This document shows, in pieces, positions 8,408 to 17,759 of a stretch of DNA of 60,314 nucleotides. The stretch spans positions 70 through 60,383 of the forward strand of contig NZ_CYPR01000096.1 in NCBI RefSeq assembly GCF_001408515.1, written 5' to 3'. Source of the stretch: Jannaschia seosinensis. GTDB lineage: Bacteria > Pseudomonadota > Alphaproteobacteria > Rhodobacterales > Rhodobacteraceae. Below the pieces are notes generated by a model. That model worked only from the letters and a program-made list of their open reading frames with translations, did not search any database and had not been told where the DNA came from. Positions within the stretch are counted from its first letter, which is position 1. Every line of letters starts with the position of its first letter. The position numbers were made by a program, and so were the translations under genes.

Positions 8408-9337
8408 ATGGATCGGACACGGATCGAGGCCGCGCGGGCGCGGATCGCGGATCATGCGCGGGTGACGCCGGTGACACGGCTCGATCTCGGCGGGTTCGAC
8501 GTCGAGGTGAAGCTCGAGCAGCTGCAGCATACCGGCAGCTTCAAGGTCCGCGGGGCGTTCGAGACGCTGCTCTCCGGACCGGTGCCCGCGGCCGGGATCG
8601 TGGCGGCCTCGGGCGGCAATCACGGCGCGGCGGTCGGATATGCCGCCGCCGCGCTCGGCCATCCGGCGCATGTCTTCGTCCCCGAAGTGGCGGGCCCCGC
8701 CAAGATCGCCCTGATCGAGAGGTCGGGCGCCGCCTGTCACGTGGTGCCGGGGCTCTATGCCGACGCGCTGGACGCCGCGCGGGCGCATGAGGCGGAGACG
8801 GGCGCGATGCAGATCCACGCCTATGACGGTCCCGGCACCGTGGCGGGGCAGGGCACCTGCTTTGCCGAATGGGAGGAGCAGGGCCTCGACGCGGATACGG
8901 TGCTTGTCGCGGTCGGCGGCGGCGGTCTGATCGCCGGGGCGCTGGCGTGGTTCGGCGGGCGCCGCAGGGTGGTGGCGGTGGAGCCGGAGACCGCCTGCGC
9001 CCTGAATGCGGCGCTGGCGGCGGGCGCACCGGTCGATGTCGCGGTATCGGGCATCGCGGCCAACGCGCTGGGCGCGCGGCGGATCGGGTCGATCTGCTTC
9101 GACCTCGCGCGCGGGGCGGGCGCGGGGCTGGTCTCCGTCACGGTGCCCGACGCGGCGATTGCCGACGCGCGCGACCTTCTGTGGCGCGAGGCCCGGCAAT
9201 GGGTGGAGCCGGCGGGGGCCTGCGCGCTCGCCGCGCTGATCTCGGGTGCCTACAGCCCCGCGCCGGGCGAGCGGGTCGCCGTCCTCGTCTGCGGCGCGAA
9301 CCCGGAGCCCGATCCCGTCGCCGGCGCGTCCGCCTGA
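8408..9337 (+). CDS. PLP-dependent threonine/serine dehydratase family enzyme
   Basis: This 309-residue fold-type II PLP enzyme has the lysine motif HTGSFKVRGAF near residue 42, the substrate loop ASGGNHGAAVGYAAA near 70 and the phosphate-binding glycine loop VGGGGLIAGAL near 165. It lacks a C-terminal ACT regulatory domain, so it resembles catabolic threonine/serine dehydratases, serine racemases or hydroxyaspartate dehydratases rather than IlvA. Specificity cannot be decided. A short intergenic region separates it from the divergent LOG gene. Confidence 0.85.
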   Translation: MDRTRIEAARARIADHARVTPVTRLDLGGFDVEVKLEQLQHTGSFKVRGAFETLLSGPVPAAGIVAASGGNHGAAVGYAAAALGHPAHVFVPEVAGPAKIALIERSGAACHVVPGLYADALDAARAHEAETGAMQIHAYDGPGTVAGQGTCFAEWEEQGLDADTVLVAVGGGGLIAGALAWFGGRRRVVAVEPETACALNAALAAGAPVDVAVSGIAANALGARRIGSICFDLARGAGAGLVSVTVPDAAIADARDLLWREARQWVEPAGACALAALISGAYSPAPGERVAVLVCGANPEPDPVAGASA

Positions 9338-9359
9338 CGCATGGCTCCGGCCGCCGCGA

Positions 9360-9812
9360 TCAAAGGCGCGACAGGACCAGCCCGCCCGCCACCATCGCCA
9401 GCGCCAGGATCCGCGTGGGCGTGATCGGATGGACCGGCGCGGCGAAGGCGCCCACCGCATCGAGCACCAGCGCCGCCGCAAGCTGCCCCAGAAGCAGCGC
9501 CGAAATCGCCGTCAGCACGCCGATCGTCGGCACCGACCAGAGCATCGACCACACCACCAGCGCGCCGAGAAGCCCGCCGATCCAGTAGACCGGCGGCATC
9601 GACGTCGCCCGCGCCAGCGCCGGACCCTGTCCGGTGACGAAAGTCAGCGCCAGAAGCGCCGCGAAGCCCACCCCGAACGACAGGGCCGCCGCCGCGACGC
9701 CGCCGCCGATTCCCTTGCCCAGCGCGGCGTTGATCGGCGCCTGCAGGCCGAACCCGAGCCCCGAGACGAAGACGACGAGCACGGGGACGAGGAGGACGGG
9801 AAAGCTGGGCAT
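9360..9812 (-). CDS. DMT superfamily (YdcZ/DUF606) small transporter
   Basis: This 150-residue protein has five hydrophobic segments. Features include GLGFGLQAPINAALGKGIGGG near residue 17 (quoted as GLQAPINAALGKG), PPVYWIGGLLGALVVW near 73 and a C-terminal ILALAMVAGGLVLSRL helix. These match the YdcZ/DUF606 family within the drug/metabolite transporter superfamily; members often act as half-size dimers. Substrate is unknown. It is convergent with the dehydratase gene, with 22 bases between the stops. Confidence 0.85.
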   Translation of the reverse strand: MPSFPVLLVPVLVVFVSGLGFGLQAPINAALGKGIGGGVAAAALSFGVGFAALLALTFVTGQGPALARATSMPPVYWIGGLLGALVVWSMLWSVPTIGVLTAISALLLGQLAAALVLDAVGAFAAPVHPITPTRILALAMVAGGLVLSRL

Positions 9813-9947
9813 GGCGGGGTCCGTGGCTGGCTGGCTCCGGATGGCTGACGCAAAGAATGCCTGCGGTCAATTCACCGGGATTGCCCGCGCGGCATCCGGT
9901 CTCTATCCGTGCCCCCCACCGATCCACCGCCCACCGGGAGGCCGTCC

Positions 9948-10775
9948 ATGTCGAACCAACAGCTCGAAACCGCCATCGAGGCCGCCTGGGAGGCGCGCGA
10001 CACGATCACGCCGCTGACCGGCGGCGAAACGCGCGAGGCGATCGAAGACACGCTCGCCGCGCTCGACGGCGGAACCCTGCGCGTGGCGGAGCGGGGCGCG
10101 GACGGCGTCTGGCACGTCAATCAATGGGCCAAGAAGGCGGTCCTGCTGGGCTTTCGCATCCGCGACATGGCGCTTCAGCCCGGTGGCCCGCAGGGCGGCG
10201 GCTGGTGGGACAAGGTCGATTCGAAATTCGCGGGCTGGGGTGAGGGGCAGTGGCGCGCGGCGGGATTCCGCGCGGTGCCCAACGCGGTGGTGCGCCGGTC
10301 GGCCTATATCGCGCCGGGCGTGGTGCTGATGCCGTCCTTCGTCAATCTGGGTGCCTATGTCGATACGGGCACGATGGTCGATACCTGGGCCACTGTCGGC
10401 TCCTGCGCGCAGATTGGAAAGAACGTGCACCTGTCCGGCGGCGTCGGCATCGGCGGCGTGCTGGAGCCGATGCAGGCCGGGCCGACGATCATCGAGGACA
10501 ATTGCTTCATCGGCGCGCGTTCCGAAGTCGTCGAGGGCGTGATCGTGCGCGAAGGCTCCGTCCTCGGCATGGGCGTGTTCCTCGGGCAGTCGACCAAGAT
10601 CGTCGACCGCGAGACCGGCAGCGTCACCTATGGCGAGGTGCCGCCCTATTCGGTGGTGGTGGCGGGGTCGATGCCATCCTCGGGCGGCGTGAACCTCTAT
10701 TGCGCGGTGATCGTGAAGCGCGTGGACGCGAAGACCCGGTCCAAGACCGGCATCAACGAGCTTCTGCGCGACTGA
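9948..10775 (+). CDS. dapD: 2,3,4,5-tetrahydropyridine-2,6-dicarboxylate N-succinyltransferase
   Basis: DapD succinylates tetrahydrodipicolinate in the lysine/meso-diaminopimelate pathway, using succinyl-CoA. The 275-residue length is standard. After a helical N-terminus the protein shows the left-handed beta-helix hexapeptide pattern ([20 protein letters not shown], then [20 protein letters not shown]) and the conserved [11 protein letters not shown] and [13 protein letters not shown] stretches. The ATG chosen fits the family start MSNQQLE. dapE, a later step in the same pathway, lies 1.1 kb downstream. Confidence 0.97.
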   Translation: MSNQQLETAIEAAWEARDTITPLTGGETREAIEDTLAALDGGTLRVAERGADGVWHVNQWAKKAVLLGFRIRDMALQPGGPQGGGWWDKVDSKFAGWGEGQWRAAGFRAVPNAVVRRSAYIAPGVVLMPSFVNLGAYVDTGTMVDTWATVGSCAQIGKNVHLSGGVGIGGVLEPMQAGPTIIEDNCFIGARSEVVEGVIVREGSVLGMGVFLGQSTKIVDRETGSVTYGEVPPYSVVVAGSMPSSGGVNLYCAVIVKRVDAKTRSKTGINELLRD

Positions 10776-10779
10776 CCGC

Positions 10780-11040
10780 TCAGGGCTCCAGCCCGTCGCG
10801 AGCCAGCGCCTCCGCCTCCAGCCGGTCCATGTAGGCGAGGGCGGCCCGCCTGCGGCCCATCGACGTCCACATGGCCCGGCGCCACGCACGCCGGGCCGAG
10901 ACCGGATCCCATTGCAGCCGCGCCTCCGCAAGCCAGCCGCGCAGCGCCTCTGGCAGGGCGTCGTATTCGGCCATCGTGCGGCGCCGCTCCGCCATCTGGC
11001 GCAGCGGGTTGACGTTGCGAGGGTCGGAGCGTCGGGTCAT
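10780..11040 (-). CDS. DUF6525-like small protein
   Basis: This is a short basic protein of 86 residues (98 if a TTG at 11076 is used) with the core MAEYDALPEALRGWLAEARL followed by SARRAWRRAMW. It resembles the DUF6525 family seen in Rhodobacterales; I recall that family by pattern and it has no known function. An ATG at 11040 was preferred; the upstream TTG has a GGAGG but only three bases of spacing. It is convergent with dapD, with four bases between the stops. Confidence 0.65.
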   Translation of the reverse strand: MTRRSDPRNVNPLRQMAERRRTMAEYDALPEALRGWLAEARLQWDPVSARRAWRRAMWTSMGRRRAALAYMDRLEAEALARDGLEP

Positions 11041-11147
11041 GGCGCGAAACGTGGGGTCTGGGGCGGCCGGGGTCAAACGCCTCCCGAGGAACTTGCGGCG
11101 CGGCGCATGTGTTGTTCCGCCGCACGTGCAACCACGGAGATATCGAC

Positions 11148-11402
11148 ATGAGCGGCATAGGCTGGATCGGCAGCATCATCCTCGGCGGGCTCGCCGGATG
11201 GATCGCCGAAAAGATCATGAAGGCGGATATGGGCCTTCTTCTGAACATCGTACTGGGCATCGTCGGCGCGCTGGTGGCGAACTGGATCCTTGTCACCGTC
11301 ACGGGCTCCACGCTGGGCGGCTGGATCGGGCAACTTGTCGTCGCGGTGATCGGGGCGTGCCTGCTGATCTGGGTGGGGCGCCTCATCAAGGGGCGAAGCT
11401 GA
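11148..11402 (+). CDS. GlsB/YeaQ/YmgE family stress membrane protein
   Basis: This 84-residue protein has three hydrophobic segments rich in glycine. Typical features are GWIGSIILGGLAGWIAEKIM at the N-terminus, LLNIVLGIVGALVANWIL in the middle and a C-terminal helix ending in IKGRS. The family (transglycosylase-associated/GlsB) is linked to general stress responses but has no proven activity. The ATG follows CGGAG with good spacing. A hairpin terminator follows at 11445. Confidence 0.9.
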   Translation: MSGIGWIGSIILGGLAGWIAEKIMKADMGLLLNIVLGIVGALVANWILVTVTGSTLGGWIGQLVVAVIGACLLIWVGRLIKGRS

Positions 11403-11444
11403 CCGCACGCGGATCGGTTTCACGTCATCGACAATTACGAAACG

Positions 11445-11470
11445 GGGCGGCCATCGGGCCGCCCTTCGCG
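11445..11470 (+). terminator. Candidate hairpin terminator after the GlsB-type gene
   Basis: A perfect eight-pair GC stem (GGGCGGCC with GGCCGCCC) closes the four-base loop ATCG about 40 bases past the stop. The U tract is poor (TTCG), so termination may be partial. Confidence 0.45.
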
Positions 11471-11526
11471 CATGCGGCGGGCGGGCGATATTGACAACCG
11501 CCCGCCCCCGTCCGAGACCCGGGCCC

Positions 11527-11853
11527 ATGTCCAAGCCCAAGCGCCCGCACCATGTCTACACCCTCCTCGTGGAGGTCGGGCGCCGCGCGGGCGACGGCCT
11601 GCCCGACGACGCGTCGGGTGCGGCGCTGATGTGCTATGCCAGCGGCGTGGACGAGGACGAGGCCGTGCGCGAGACGGTGGCCGTCCTCAAGACCGCCGAC
11701 CTCTCGGTGCTGGAGGTGACGGGCTACGGCACTCTTCAGGAGCGTGAAGCCGAGGGGCACGACATCGACGCCGAGGAGCGGGCGCTGATGGACCGTGCTC
11801 TCGAGGAAAATTCGGTGATCGTGGCGCAGACGACCGTGTTCCGGGAGGAATGA
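11527..11853 (+). CDS. Conserved hypothetical protein upstream of dapE
   Basis: This 108-residue soluble acidic protein shows no motif I recognise. The N-terminus [20 protein letters not shown] is basic; the remainder is alternating strand/helix ([20 protein letters not shown], then [15 protein letters not shown]). Its stop codon overlaps the dapE start, so it is probably co-translated with dapE. A small regulatory or accessory role is possible but there is no direct evidence. Confidence 0.75.
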   Translation: MSKPKRPHHVYTLLVEVGRRAGDGLPDDASGAALMCYASGVDEDEAVRETVAVLKTADLSVLEVTGYGTLQEREAEGHDIDAEERALMDRALEENSVIVAQTTVFREE

Positions 11854-13004
11854 TGACCGATCCGGTGGACCTGACGGCGCGGCTCGTCCGCTGCCCCTCC
11901 GTGACGCCCGAGGAAGGCGGCGCGCTGGTCCTGCTGGAGGAGATGCTCTCCGGAGCCGGCTTCGCCTGCACACGCGTGGACCGCAACGGGGTGGCGAACC
12001 TCTTCGCGCGGTGGGGCGAGAAGGCCCATCCCCGCAGTCTCGGCTTCAACGGCCATACCGATGTCGTGCCCATAGGCGACCGCGATGCCTGGACGCACGA
12101 CCCGTTCGGCGCGGTGATCGAGGATGGCTGGCTCTACGGGCGGGGCGCGACGGACATGAAATCCGGCGTCGCGGCTTTTGCCGCCGCCGCGGTGGATTTC
12201 GTGCGCGACACGCCGCCCGACGGGGCCGTGATCCTCGCCATCACCGGCGACGAGGAGGGCGACGCGATCGACGGAACGGCCGCGCTTCTCGACTGGATGG
12301 CCGAGGAGGGGGAGCGGATGGATGTCTGCCTCGTGGGAGAGCCGACCTCGCCGGACCACATGGGCCAGATGATGAAGATCGGGCGGCGCGGGTCGCTGAC
12401 GGCGTGGTTCACGTTCCGCGGCCGGCAGGGACATTCGGCCTATCCCCATCTTGCCCTCAACCCGCTTCCGGCGATGGCGCGGCTGATGGACCGTCTCGCC
12501 TCGCACGAGCTGGACCGGGGGACGGAGCATTTCGACGCCTCCACCCTCGCCGTCGTGACGATGGATGTCGGCAACGCCACCACCAACGTGATCCCGGCCG
12601 CCGGGCGCGCGACGGTCAACATTCGGTTCAACGACGCCCATTCCGGCGCATCCCTGAGCGACTGGCTGCGGGCCGAGGCGCAGGCGATGGCGGAGGCGAC
12701 CGGCGTCGGGATCGACATCCGGATCAAGGTCTCGGGCGAGAGCTTCCTGACCCCGCCGGGCCGGCTGTCGGATCTGGTCTCGCGCGCGGTGCAGGTCGAG
12801 ACCAACCGCGTGCCCGAGATGTCGACCACGGGCGGCACCTCGGATGCGCGCTTCGTCAAGGACCATTGCCCGGTCGTGGAGTTCGGGCTGGTCGGTCACC
12901 GGATGCATGCGGTGGACGAACGGGTTCGCATCGAACAGATCGAGCAGCTCAAGGCGATCTATGCGCGGGTGCTGCGCGATTATTTCGGAGACGGCGCCGA
13001 CTGA
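11850..13004 (+). CDS. dapE: Succinyl-diaminopimelate desuccinylase
   Basis: DapE hydrolyses N-succinyl-L,L-diaminopimelate, a late step in lysine and peptidoglycan precursor synthesis. The 384-residue M20-family metallopeptidase shows the zinc ligands in [13 protein letters not shown] near residue 67 and [14 protein letters not shown] near 98, [13 protein letters not shown] near 133, GEPTSPD near 165 and [20 protein letters not shown] near the C-terminus (last ligand His). The dimerisation insert starts with [14 protein letters not shown]. The gene may start at either of two adjacent ATG codons. Confidence 0.96.
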   Translation: MMTDPVDLTARLVRCPSVTPEEGGALVLLEEMLSGAGFACTRVDRNGVANLFARWGEKAHPRSLGFNGHTDVVPIGDRDAWTHDPFGAVIEDGWLYGRGATDMKSGVAAFAAAAVDFVRDTPPDGAVILAITGDEEGDAIDGTAALLDWMAEEGERMDVCLVGEPTSPDHMGQMMKIGRRGSLTAWFTFRGRQGHSAYPHLALNPLPAMARLMDRLASHELDRGTEHFDASTLAVVTMDVGNATTNVIPAAGRATVNIRFNDAHSGASLSDWLRAEAQAMAEATGVGIDIRIKVSGESFLTPPGRLSDLVSRAVQVETNRVPEMSTTGGTSDARFVKDHCPVVEFGLVGHRMHAVDERVRIEQIEQLKAIYARVLRDYFGDGAD

Positions 13005-13084
13005 CCTGCCGTTTCGGCCCGGCGGCGCTTCCCTCCCCACGCCCGTCATGGCAGCGTGCGGACGACCGCAACAGGAGCCGAACC

Positions 13085-13540
13085 ATGTCCATCACCGACC
13101 GTCTCGCCGAGCTTGGCGTCACCCTGCCGGACGCGCCCGCGCCGGCCGCGAACTACGTCCCCTTCGTGCGGGCGGGCGGCCTGCTTTTCGTGTCGGGCCA
13201 GATCTCGACGGGGCCGGAGGGGCTGATCACCGGGCGGCTGGGCGACGGGATGGCGGTTGCGGACGGTGCGGCGGCGGCGCGGGCCTGCGCCATCTCGCTT
13301 CTGGCGCAGGTGAAGACCGCCTGCGACGGCGATATCGAGCGGCTGACGCGGGTCGTGAAGCTGACCGCCTTCGTCAATTGCACACCTGATTTCGGCGACC
13401 AGCCGAAGGTCGTCAACGGCGCCTCGGATTTCCTCGTGGAAGCTCTGGGCGAGGCGGGCCGGCACAGCCGCTCGGCCGTCGGCGCGTCCTTGCCTTTTGG
13501 TGTGGCGGTCGAGATCGAAGGCATCTTCGAAACCCGATGA
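13085..13540 (+). CDS. RidA family enamine/imine deaminase-like protein
   Basis: This 151-residue protein fits the longer RidA (YjgF/YER057c/UK114) subgroup. Members trap or hydrolyse reactive enamines made by PLP enzymes; this branch often lacks the catalytic Arg of RidA itself. Visible patterns are FVRAGGLLFVSGQIST near residue 28, a KLTAFVNCTPDFGDQPKVVN stretch near 95, and a C-terminal SRSAVGASLPFGVAVEIEG. Its stop overlaps the start of the next gene (ATGA). Confidence 0.88.
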   Translation: MSITDRLAELGVTLPDAPAPAANYVPFVRAGGLLFVSGQISTGPEGLITGRLGDGMAVADGAAAARACAISLLAQVKTACDGDIERLTRVVKLTAFVNCTPDFGDQPKVVNGASDFLVEALGEAGRHSRSAVGASLPFGVAVEIEGIFETR

Positions 13541-14286
13541 GCCGCTTGCCCGCCGCCTTCCTCGCGCGGCCGATCGCGCATCGTGCGCTGCACGGGGCGG
13601 GTCGGCCGGAAAACTCGCTGGCCGCGATCCGCGCGGCGGTGGCGGCCGGTTACGGGGTGGAGATCGACGTCCAGCCCGCGTCGGACGGCGTCGCCATGGT
13701 GTTCCACGACGACACGCTGGAGCGTCTCACCGCCGCCGCCGGGCCGATCTCGGCGCGCCCGGCCGCGGAGCTGGGGCGGATGCCGTTGACGGGCGGGGCG
13801 GCAGGCATCCCGACGCTGGCCGAGGCGCTGGCGGCCATCGGGGGGCAGGTGCCCGTCCTGATCGAGGTGAAGGACCGGGACGGCGACATGGGGCCGCAGG
13901 TGGGGCCGCTTGAGGCCGCCGTGATCGCCGCGCTGGAGGGCTATGCCGGTGACGTAGCGGTCATGTCGTTCAACCCGCATTCGGTCGACGTTTTCCGCAG
14001 GGATGCGCCGGACCTGCCGCGCGGGCTCGTCACCTCGGCCTTTCGGGCGGAACATTGGCCGGAAATCAGCGACGCAACGCGCGGACGCCTCGCCGCGATC
14101 TCCGATTTTGACCGGCTGGAGGCGGATTTTATCAGCCATGAGGCCGCCGCCCTCGACATGGCGCCGGTCGCGGCGCTGAAGGCGCGGGGCGTGCCGGTGC
14201 TGTGCTGGACGGTGCGATCGGCGGCCGGGGCGGCGGCGGCGCGGCGCGTGGCGGACAACGTGACCTTCGAGGGCTACTTGCCGTGA
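13537..14286 (+). CDS. Glycerophosphodiester phosphodiesterase
   Basis: This 249-residue TIM-barrel enzyme hydrolyses glycerophosphodiesters to glycerol 3-phosphate and an alcohol. The catalytic core appears as AHRALHGAGRPENSLAAI near residue 14, EIDVQPASDGVAMVFHDDTL near 42, and IEVKDRDGD near 110. Together these give the expected two His plus Glu/Asp metal site. There is no signal peptide, so it should be cytosolic (UgpQ-like). It is translationally coupled to the RidA-type gene. Confidence 0.93.
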   Translation: MSRLPAAFLARPIAHRALHGAGRPENSLAAIRAAVAAGYGVEIDVQPASDGVAMVFHDDTLERLTAAAGPISARPAAELGRMPLTGGAAGIPTLAEALAAIGGQVPVLIEVKDRDGDMGPQVGPLEAAVIAALEGYAGDVAVMSFNPHSVDVFRRDAPDLPRGLVTSAFRAEHWPEISDATRGRLAAISDFDRLEADFISHEAAALDMAPVAALKARGVPVLCWTVRSAAGAAAARRVADNVTFEGYLP

Positions 14287-14311
14287 CCGCGCGCGGCCCC
14301 ACCTGACGCGC

Positions 14312-15511
14312 ATGACCGATACCACCGAAGACGCCCGCATCGAGATCACGCTCCTGCCGGATCTGTCCGGCATCGACGCCGCGGAATGGGATGCCTGCGC
14401 CTGTCCCGAGGCCGCGGATGGCGGTCCGCCCGCCGATCCGTTTACCACGCACCGGTTCCTGCGCGCGCTGGAGACCAGCGGCTCGGTCGGGGGGCGGTCC
14501 GGCTGGCAGCCGCAGCACATGGTCGCGCGGATCGGGGGCGAGGTCGTGGCCTGCGCGCCGCAATACGCCAAGTACCACAGTCAGGGCGAATACATCTTCG
14601 ACCACAACTGGGCCCATGCCTGGGAACGGGCGGGCGGGGAATATTACCCCAAGCTGCAGATCGCGGTGCCTTTCACGCCGGCAACGGGGCGGCGGTTCCT
14701 GACGAAGCCGGGCTTCGAGGAGGTCGGGCGGCAGGCCTTGATCGCGGGCGCGGTGCAGGTGACGGAGCAGAACGAGCTGTCCTCCCTCCACGTGACCTTC
14801 TGCACCCGCGAGGAGCGGGATGCGGGCGCGGAGATGGGCCTGATGGCGCGGTCGAGCCAGCAATACCATTGGTTCAACGACGGCTATGGCAGCTTCGACG
14901 ACTTCCTCGGCGCGCTGAGTTCGCGCAAGCGCAAGGCCATCCGCAAGGAGCGGGCGACGGCGCAGGGCTTCGGCGGCACGATCCGCGCCTATGCCGGCGA
15001 CGATCTCCGCCCCGAACATTGGGATGCGTTCTGGCGGTTCTATCAGGATACGGGCCGGCGCAAATGGGGCAGCCCGTATCTCACGCGTGCTTTCTTCGAC
15101 GAGGTGCAGGCGACGATGCGCGACGACGTGCTTCTGGTTCTGGCGGAGCGCGACGGCGAGGCGGTGGCGGGCGCGCTCAACTTCATCGGGCGCGACGTGC
15201 TCTATGGCCGCTACTGGGGCTGCACGGAACATCATCCGATGCTGCATTTCGAACTGTGCTACTATCAGGCGATCGACCACGCGATCGCGCGCGGCCAGAC
15301 CCGTGTCGAGGCCGGCGCGCAGGGCGATCACAAGCTGGCGCGGGGCTACCTGCCGGTGACGTGCCACTCGCTGCACCACATTCCCGATCCGGGATTCCGG
15401 CGGGCGGTGGCGCAGTTTCTGGAGGCGGAGGCGGACGCGGTGGAGCAGGATATCGAAGTGCTGACGGCCTACGGGCCGTTCCGGAAATCGAACGTGGAGG
15501 AACAGGAATGA
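14312..15511 (+). CDS. FemAB-like GNAT acyltransferase (DUF482/PF04339)
   Basis: This 399-residue protein belongs to the DUF482/peptidogalycan-biosynthesis-like family. Members have tandem GNAT folds like FemX/FemAB aminoacyl transferases. Signatures include [19 protein letters not shown] near residue 40, a [11 protein letters not shown] loop near 128, [20 protein letters not shown] near 205, and [20 protein letters not shown] near 295. The substrate is not established. The gene overlaps the pterin dehydratase start by four bases and probably forms one transcript from ridA onward. Confidence 0.88.
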   Translation: MTDTTEDARIEITLLPDLSGIDAAEWDACACPEAADGGPPADPFTTHRFLRALETSGSVGGRSGWQPQHMVARIGGEVVACAPQYAKYHSQGEYIFDHNWAHAWERAGGEYYPKLQIAVPFTPATGRRFLTKPGFEEVGRQALIAGAVQVTEQNELSSLHVTFCTREERDAGAEMGLMARSSQQYHWFNDGYGSFDDFLGALSSRKRKAIRKERATAQGFGGTIRAYAGDDLRPEHWDAFWRFYQDTGRRKWGSPYLTRAFFDEVQATMRDDVLLVLAERDGEAVAGALNFIGRDVLYGRYWGCTEHHPMLHFELCYYQAIDHAIARGQTRVEAGAQGDHKLARGYLPVTCHSLHHIPDPGFRRAVAQFLEAEADAVEQDIEVLTAYGPFRKSNVEEQE

Positions 15512-15762
15512 GCGCAGAGCACGACGTGCCCGAAGGCTGGACGCAGGAGGACGGCAAGATCCGGCGCCGGTTCAGCTTCGACGACTTCTCGCAGGCCTGG
15601 GGCTTCATGTCCCGCGTGGCGCTGCTGGCCGAGGCGGCGAACCACCATCCCGACTGGCGCAACGTCTGGAACAAGGTGGACATCACGCTGACGACCCATG
15701 ATGCAGGGGGGCTTACGGACAAGGACACCGACCTTGCCCGCGCCATCGACAAGCTGACCTGA
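15508..15762 (+). CDS. phhB: 4a-hydroxytetrahydrobiopterin dehydratase (PCD/DCoH)
   Basis: This 84-residue protein dehydrates 4a-hydroxytetrahydropterin, regenerating pterin cofactor. The active-site pattern [20 protein letters not shown], followed by [12 protein letters not shown], is the canonical PCD motif (two His plus the distal His). No aromatic amino acid hydroxylase is nearby, so the physiological partner is uncertain; in many bacteria PCD instead supports molybdopterin metabolism. Confidence 0.93.
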   Translation: MSAEHDVPEGWTQEDGKIRRRFSFDDFSQAWGFMSRVALLAEAANHHPDWRNVWNKVDITLTTHDAGGLTDKDTDLARAIDKLT

Positions 15763-15775
15763 AAGACCGCGCTTC

Positions 15776-16624
15776 ATGCAAGACTTCCTCGCCACCGAGC
15801 TCTACACCGGCATGACGCTGGCGGAGCTCATCTCGCTCGAATTCCTCGCCTCGATTCTCGGCAGCATCCTTGCCGCGATCTTCGTTCTCTTCGCGGGGTT
15901 CCTGATCGCCGCATGGGTGGGGCGCCGGATCAAGGGCTTGTCGGAGAAGCACGTCCGGCTCGACGACACGCTGTTCGATTTCCTCGCCAATCTCGCGCGC
16001 TACGCGATCATCGGTCTTTCGTTCCTGATCGTTCTGAATACGTTCGGCATCCAGACGACGTCGCTGGTCGCGATCATCGGTGCCGCCGGTCTTGCCATCG
16101 GTCTGGCGTTGCAGGGGACGTTGTCGAACGTGGCGGCGGGGGTGATGCTGATCTTCTTCCGGCCGATCAAGGTGGGCGATTTCGTGCAGATCAACAGCGA
16201 GCTGGGCACGGTGAAATCGATCAACCTGAACTTTACCGAACTGGCCAGCATCGGCAACGTCCAGATCATCATCCCGAATTCGCAGGTCTGGGGGAACACG
16301 ATCAACAACTACTCCGGCTACGACACGCGGCAGGCGGAATGGGTCTTCGGCGTCAGCTACGACGCGGACCTTGCGTTGGTGGAGAAGGTGATTCGCGACA
16401 CGATCACCTCCGATCCGCGTTTCCTCGCCGATAGCGAGCCGACGGTGAAGGTGGATGCGCTCAACGCGTCCAGCGTCGATTTCCTGGTGCGCGCCTGGGT
16501 GCCGCGGCCGGAATTCTTCGGCTACTGGAAGGACATGAACCGCGAGGTGAAGATCGCGCTCGACGCCGCGGGCGTGGAGATCCCGTTCCCGCAGCGGACG
16601 GTGCATCTGGTCCGCGAGGATTGA
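15776..16624 (+). CDS. MscS-type mechanosensitive ion channel
   Basis: This 282-residue protein is a small-conductance mechanosensitive channel that opens under hypo-osmotic membrane tension. Three N-terminal hydrophobic segments (about residues 25-50, 70-90, 95-125) end with the pore-lining Gly/Ala helix IGAAGLAIGLALQGTLSNVA. The cytosolic MscS beta domain follows (FFRPIKVGDFVQI, then IIPNSQVWGNTINNYS). The size is close to E. coli MscS. A 32-bp palindrome begins two bases past its stop. Confidence 0.95.
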   Translation: MQDFLATELYTGMTLAELISLEFLASILGSILAAIFVLFAGFLIAAWVGRRIKGLSEKHVRLDDTLFDFLANLARYAIIGLSFLIVLNTFGIQTTSLVAIIGAAGLAIGLALQGTLSNVAAGVMLIFFRPIKVGDFVQINSELGTVKSINLNFTELASIGNVQIIIPNSQVWGNTINNYSGYDTRQAEWVFGVSYDADLALVEKVIRDTITSDPRFLADSEPTVKVDALNASSVDFLVRAWVPRPEFFGYWKDMNREVKIALDAAGVEIPFPQRTVHLVRED

Positions 16625-16626
16625 GG

Positions 16627-16658
16627 TTGCGGCAATTACCCATGGGTAATTGCCGCAA
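16627..16658. terminator. Perfect 32-bp palindrome between convergent genes
   Basis: The sequence TTGCGGCAATTACCC/AT/GGGTAATTGCCGCAA is an exact self-complement over all 32 bases, centred on CCATGG. As RNA it would form a long stem on either strand, so a bidirectional terminator for mscS (+) and the cyclodeaminase gene (-) is the simplest reading. The stem has no terminal loop unless its centre opens, and no U tract immediately follows on either strand. An operator or a small-repeat-element role is therefore also possible. Confidence 0.5.
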
Positions 16659-16699
16659 GAATATGCTTTAAAAAGGAAAAATTTTCGGGTCGCCGGTCC

Positions 16700-17755
16700 T
16701 CAGGCGTCCGAGGCCCGCCGGAGCATCCCGAACAGATCGCGGGGATCGTCGGGATCGGCGACCATGTCGAGATCGGTATAAAACCCCGTCTCGAGCGCGG
16801 CTTCATGGATGTGGCGCAGCGCGCTGAAATCCTCGGTGGCGAAGCCCACGCTGTCGAACAGGGTGATCTGGTCGCGCCCGGTCCGGCCCGGCACGTCGCC
16901 GCGAAAGACGCGCCAGAGTTCGGTCACCGGATGATCGGGATCGAGTTGCTGGATCTCGCCTTCGATCCACGTCTGCGGCGGATATTCCACGAAGATGTCC
17001 GACCGCATCAGGATGTCGCGATGCAATTCGGTCTTGCCCGGGCTGTCGCCGCCGATCGCGTTCACATGCACGCCCGCACCGACCATGTTGTCGGTCAGGA
17101 TCGTGGCATAGCGCTTGTCCGCGGTGCAGGTGGTGACGATCTGCGCGCCGGTGATGGCCTCTTCGGCCGAGGAACACGACACGACGCGCAGGCCCGTTCC
17201 CGCGAGGTTGCGGGCGGCCTTTTCGGTGGCCTTGCGGTCGACGTCGTAGAGGCGGACCTCCTCGATGCCCAGAACGTGGTGAAAGCCCAGGGACTGGAAT
17301 TCGCATTGGGCGCCGTTGCCGATGACGGCCATGACCCGCGCGTCCTTCGGCGCGAGATGGCGGGCGGCGGCGACCGACATGGCCGCCGTGCGCAGGGCCG
17401 TCAGGACCGTCATTTCGGAGATCAGGACCGGATAGCCGTTATCGACCCGCGCCAGCACGCCGAAGGCGGTGACCGTCTGAAAGCCGCGCGCCATGTTCGC
17501 CGGGTGGCCGTTGACGTATTTGAAGCCGTAGAATTCGCCGTCGGAGGTGGGCATCAGCTCGATCACGCCGTCGTCGGAATGGGAGGGGATCCGGGCCGTC
17601 TTGTCGAAATCGGGCCAGCGGCGGAAATCCGTCTCGATCCGGTCGGCGATGGCCGCGATCGTCTCGGGGATGCCGGCGGCGTTGACGATCCGCATCATGT
17701 CGGCGACCGAGATGAACGGCACGAGCGCGAGGCGGGAGGGGGACAGGTCGGTCAT
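16700..17755 (-). CDS. Ornithine cyclodeaminase
   Basis: This 351-residue NAD-dependent enzyme converts L-ornithine to L-proline and ammonia. The mu-crystallin/OCD fold is shown by ELMPTSDGEFYGFKYVNGHP near residue 67, LTALRTAAMSVAAARHLAPK near 117, the Rossmann motif VIGNGAQCEFQSLGF near 143 and NAIGGDSPGKTEL near 232, which carries the catalytic Asp. It lies four bases downstream of the arginase gene, and the pair would take arginine to proline. Confidence 0.94.
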   Translation of the reverse strand: MTDLSPSRLALVPFISVADMMRIVNAAGIPETIAAIADRIETDFRRWPDFDKTARIPSHSDDGVIELMPTSDGEFYGFKYVNGHPANMARGFQTVTAFGVLARVDNGYPVLISEMTVLTALRTAAMSVAAARHLAPKDARVMAVIGNGAQCEFQSLGFHHVLGIEEVRLYDVDRKATEKAARNLAGTGLRVVSCSSAEEAITGAQIVTTCTADKRYATILTDNMVGAGVHVNAIGGDSPGKTELHRDILMRSDIFVEYPPQTWIEGEIQQLDPDHPVTELWRVFRGDVPGRTGRDQITLFDSVGFATEDFSALRHIHEAALETGFYTDLDMVADPDDPRDLFGMLRRASDA

Positions 17756-17759
17756 AGGA

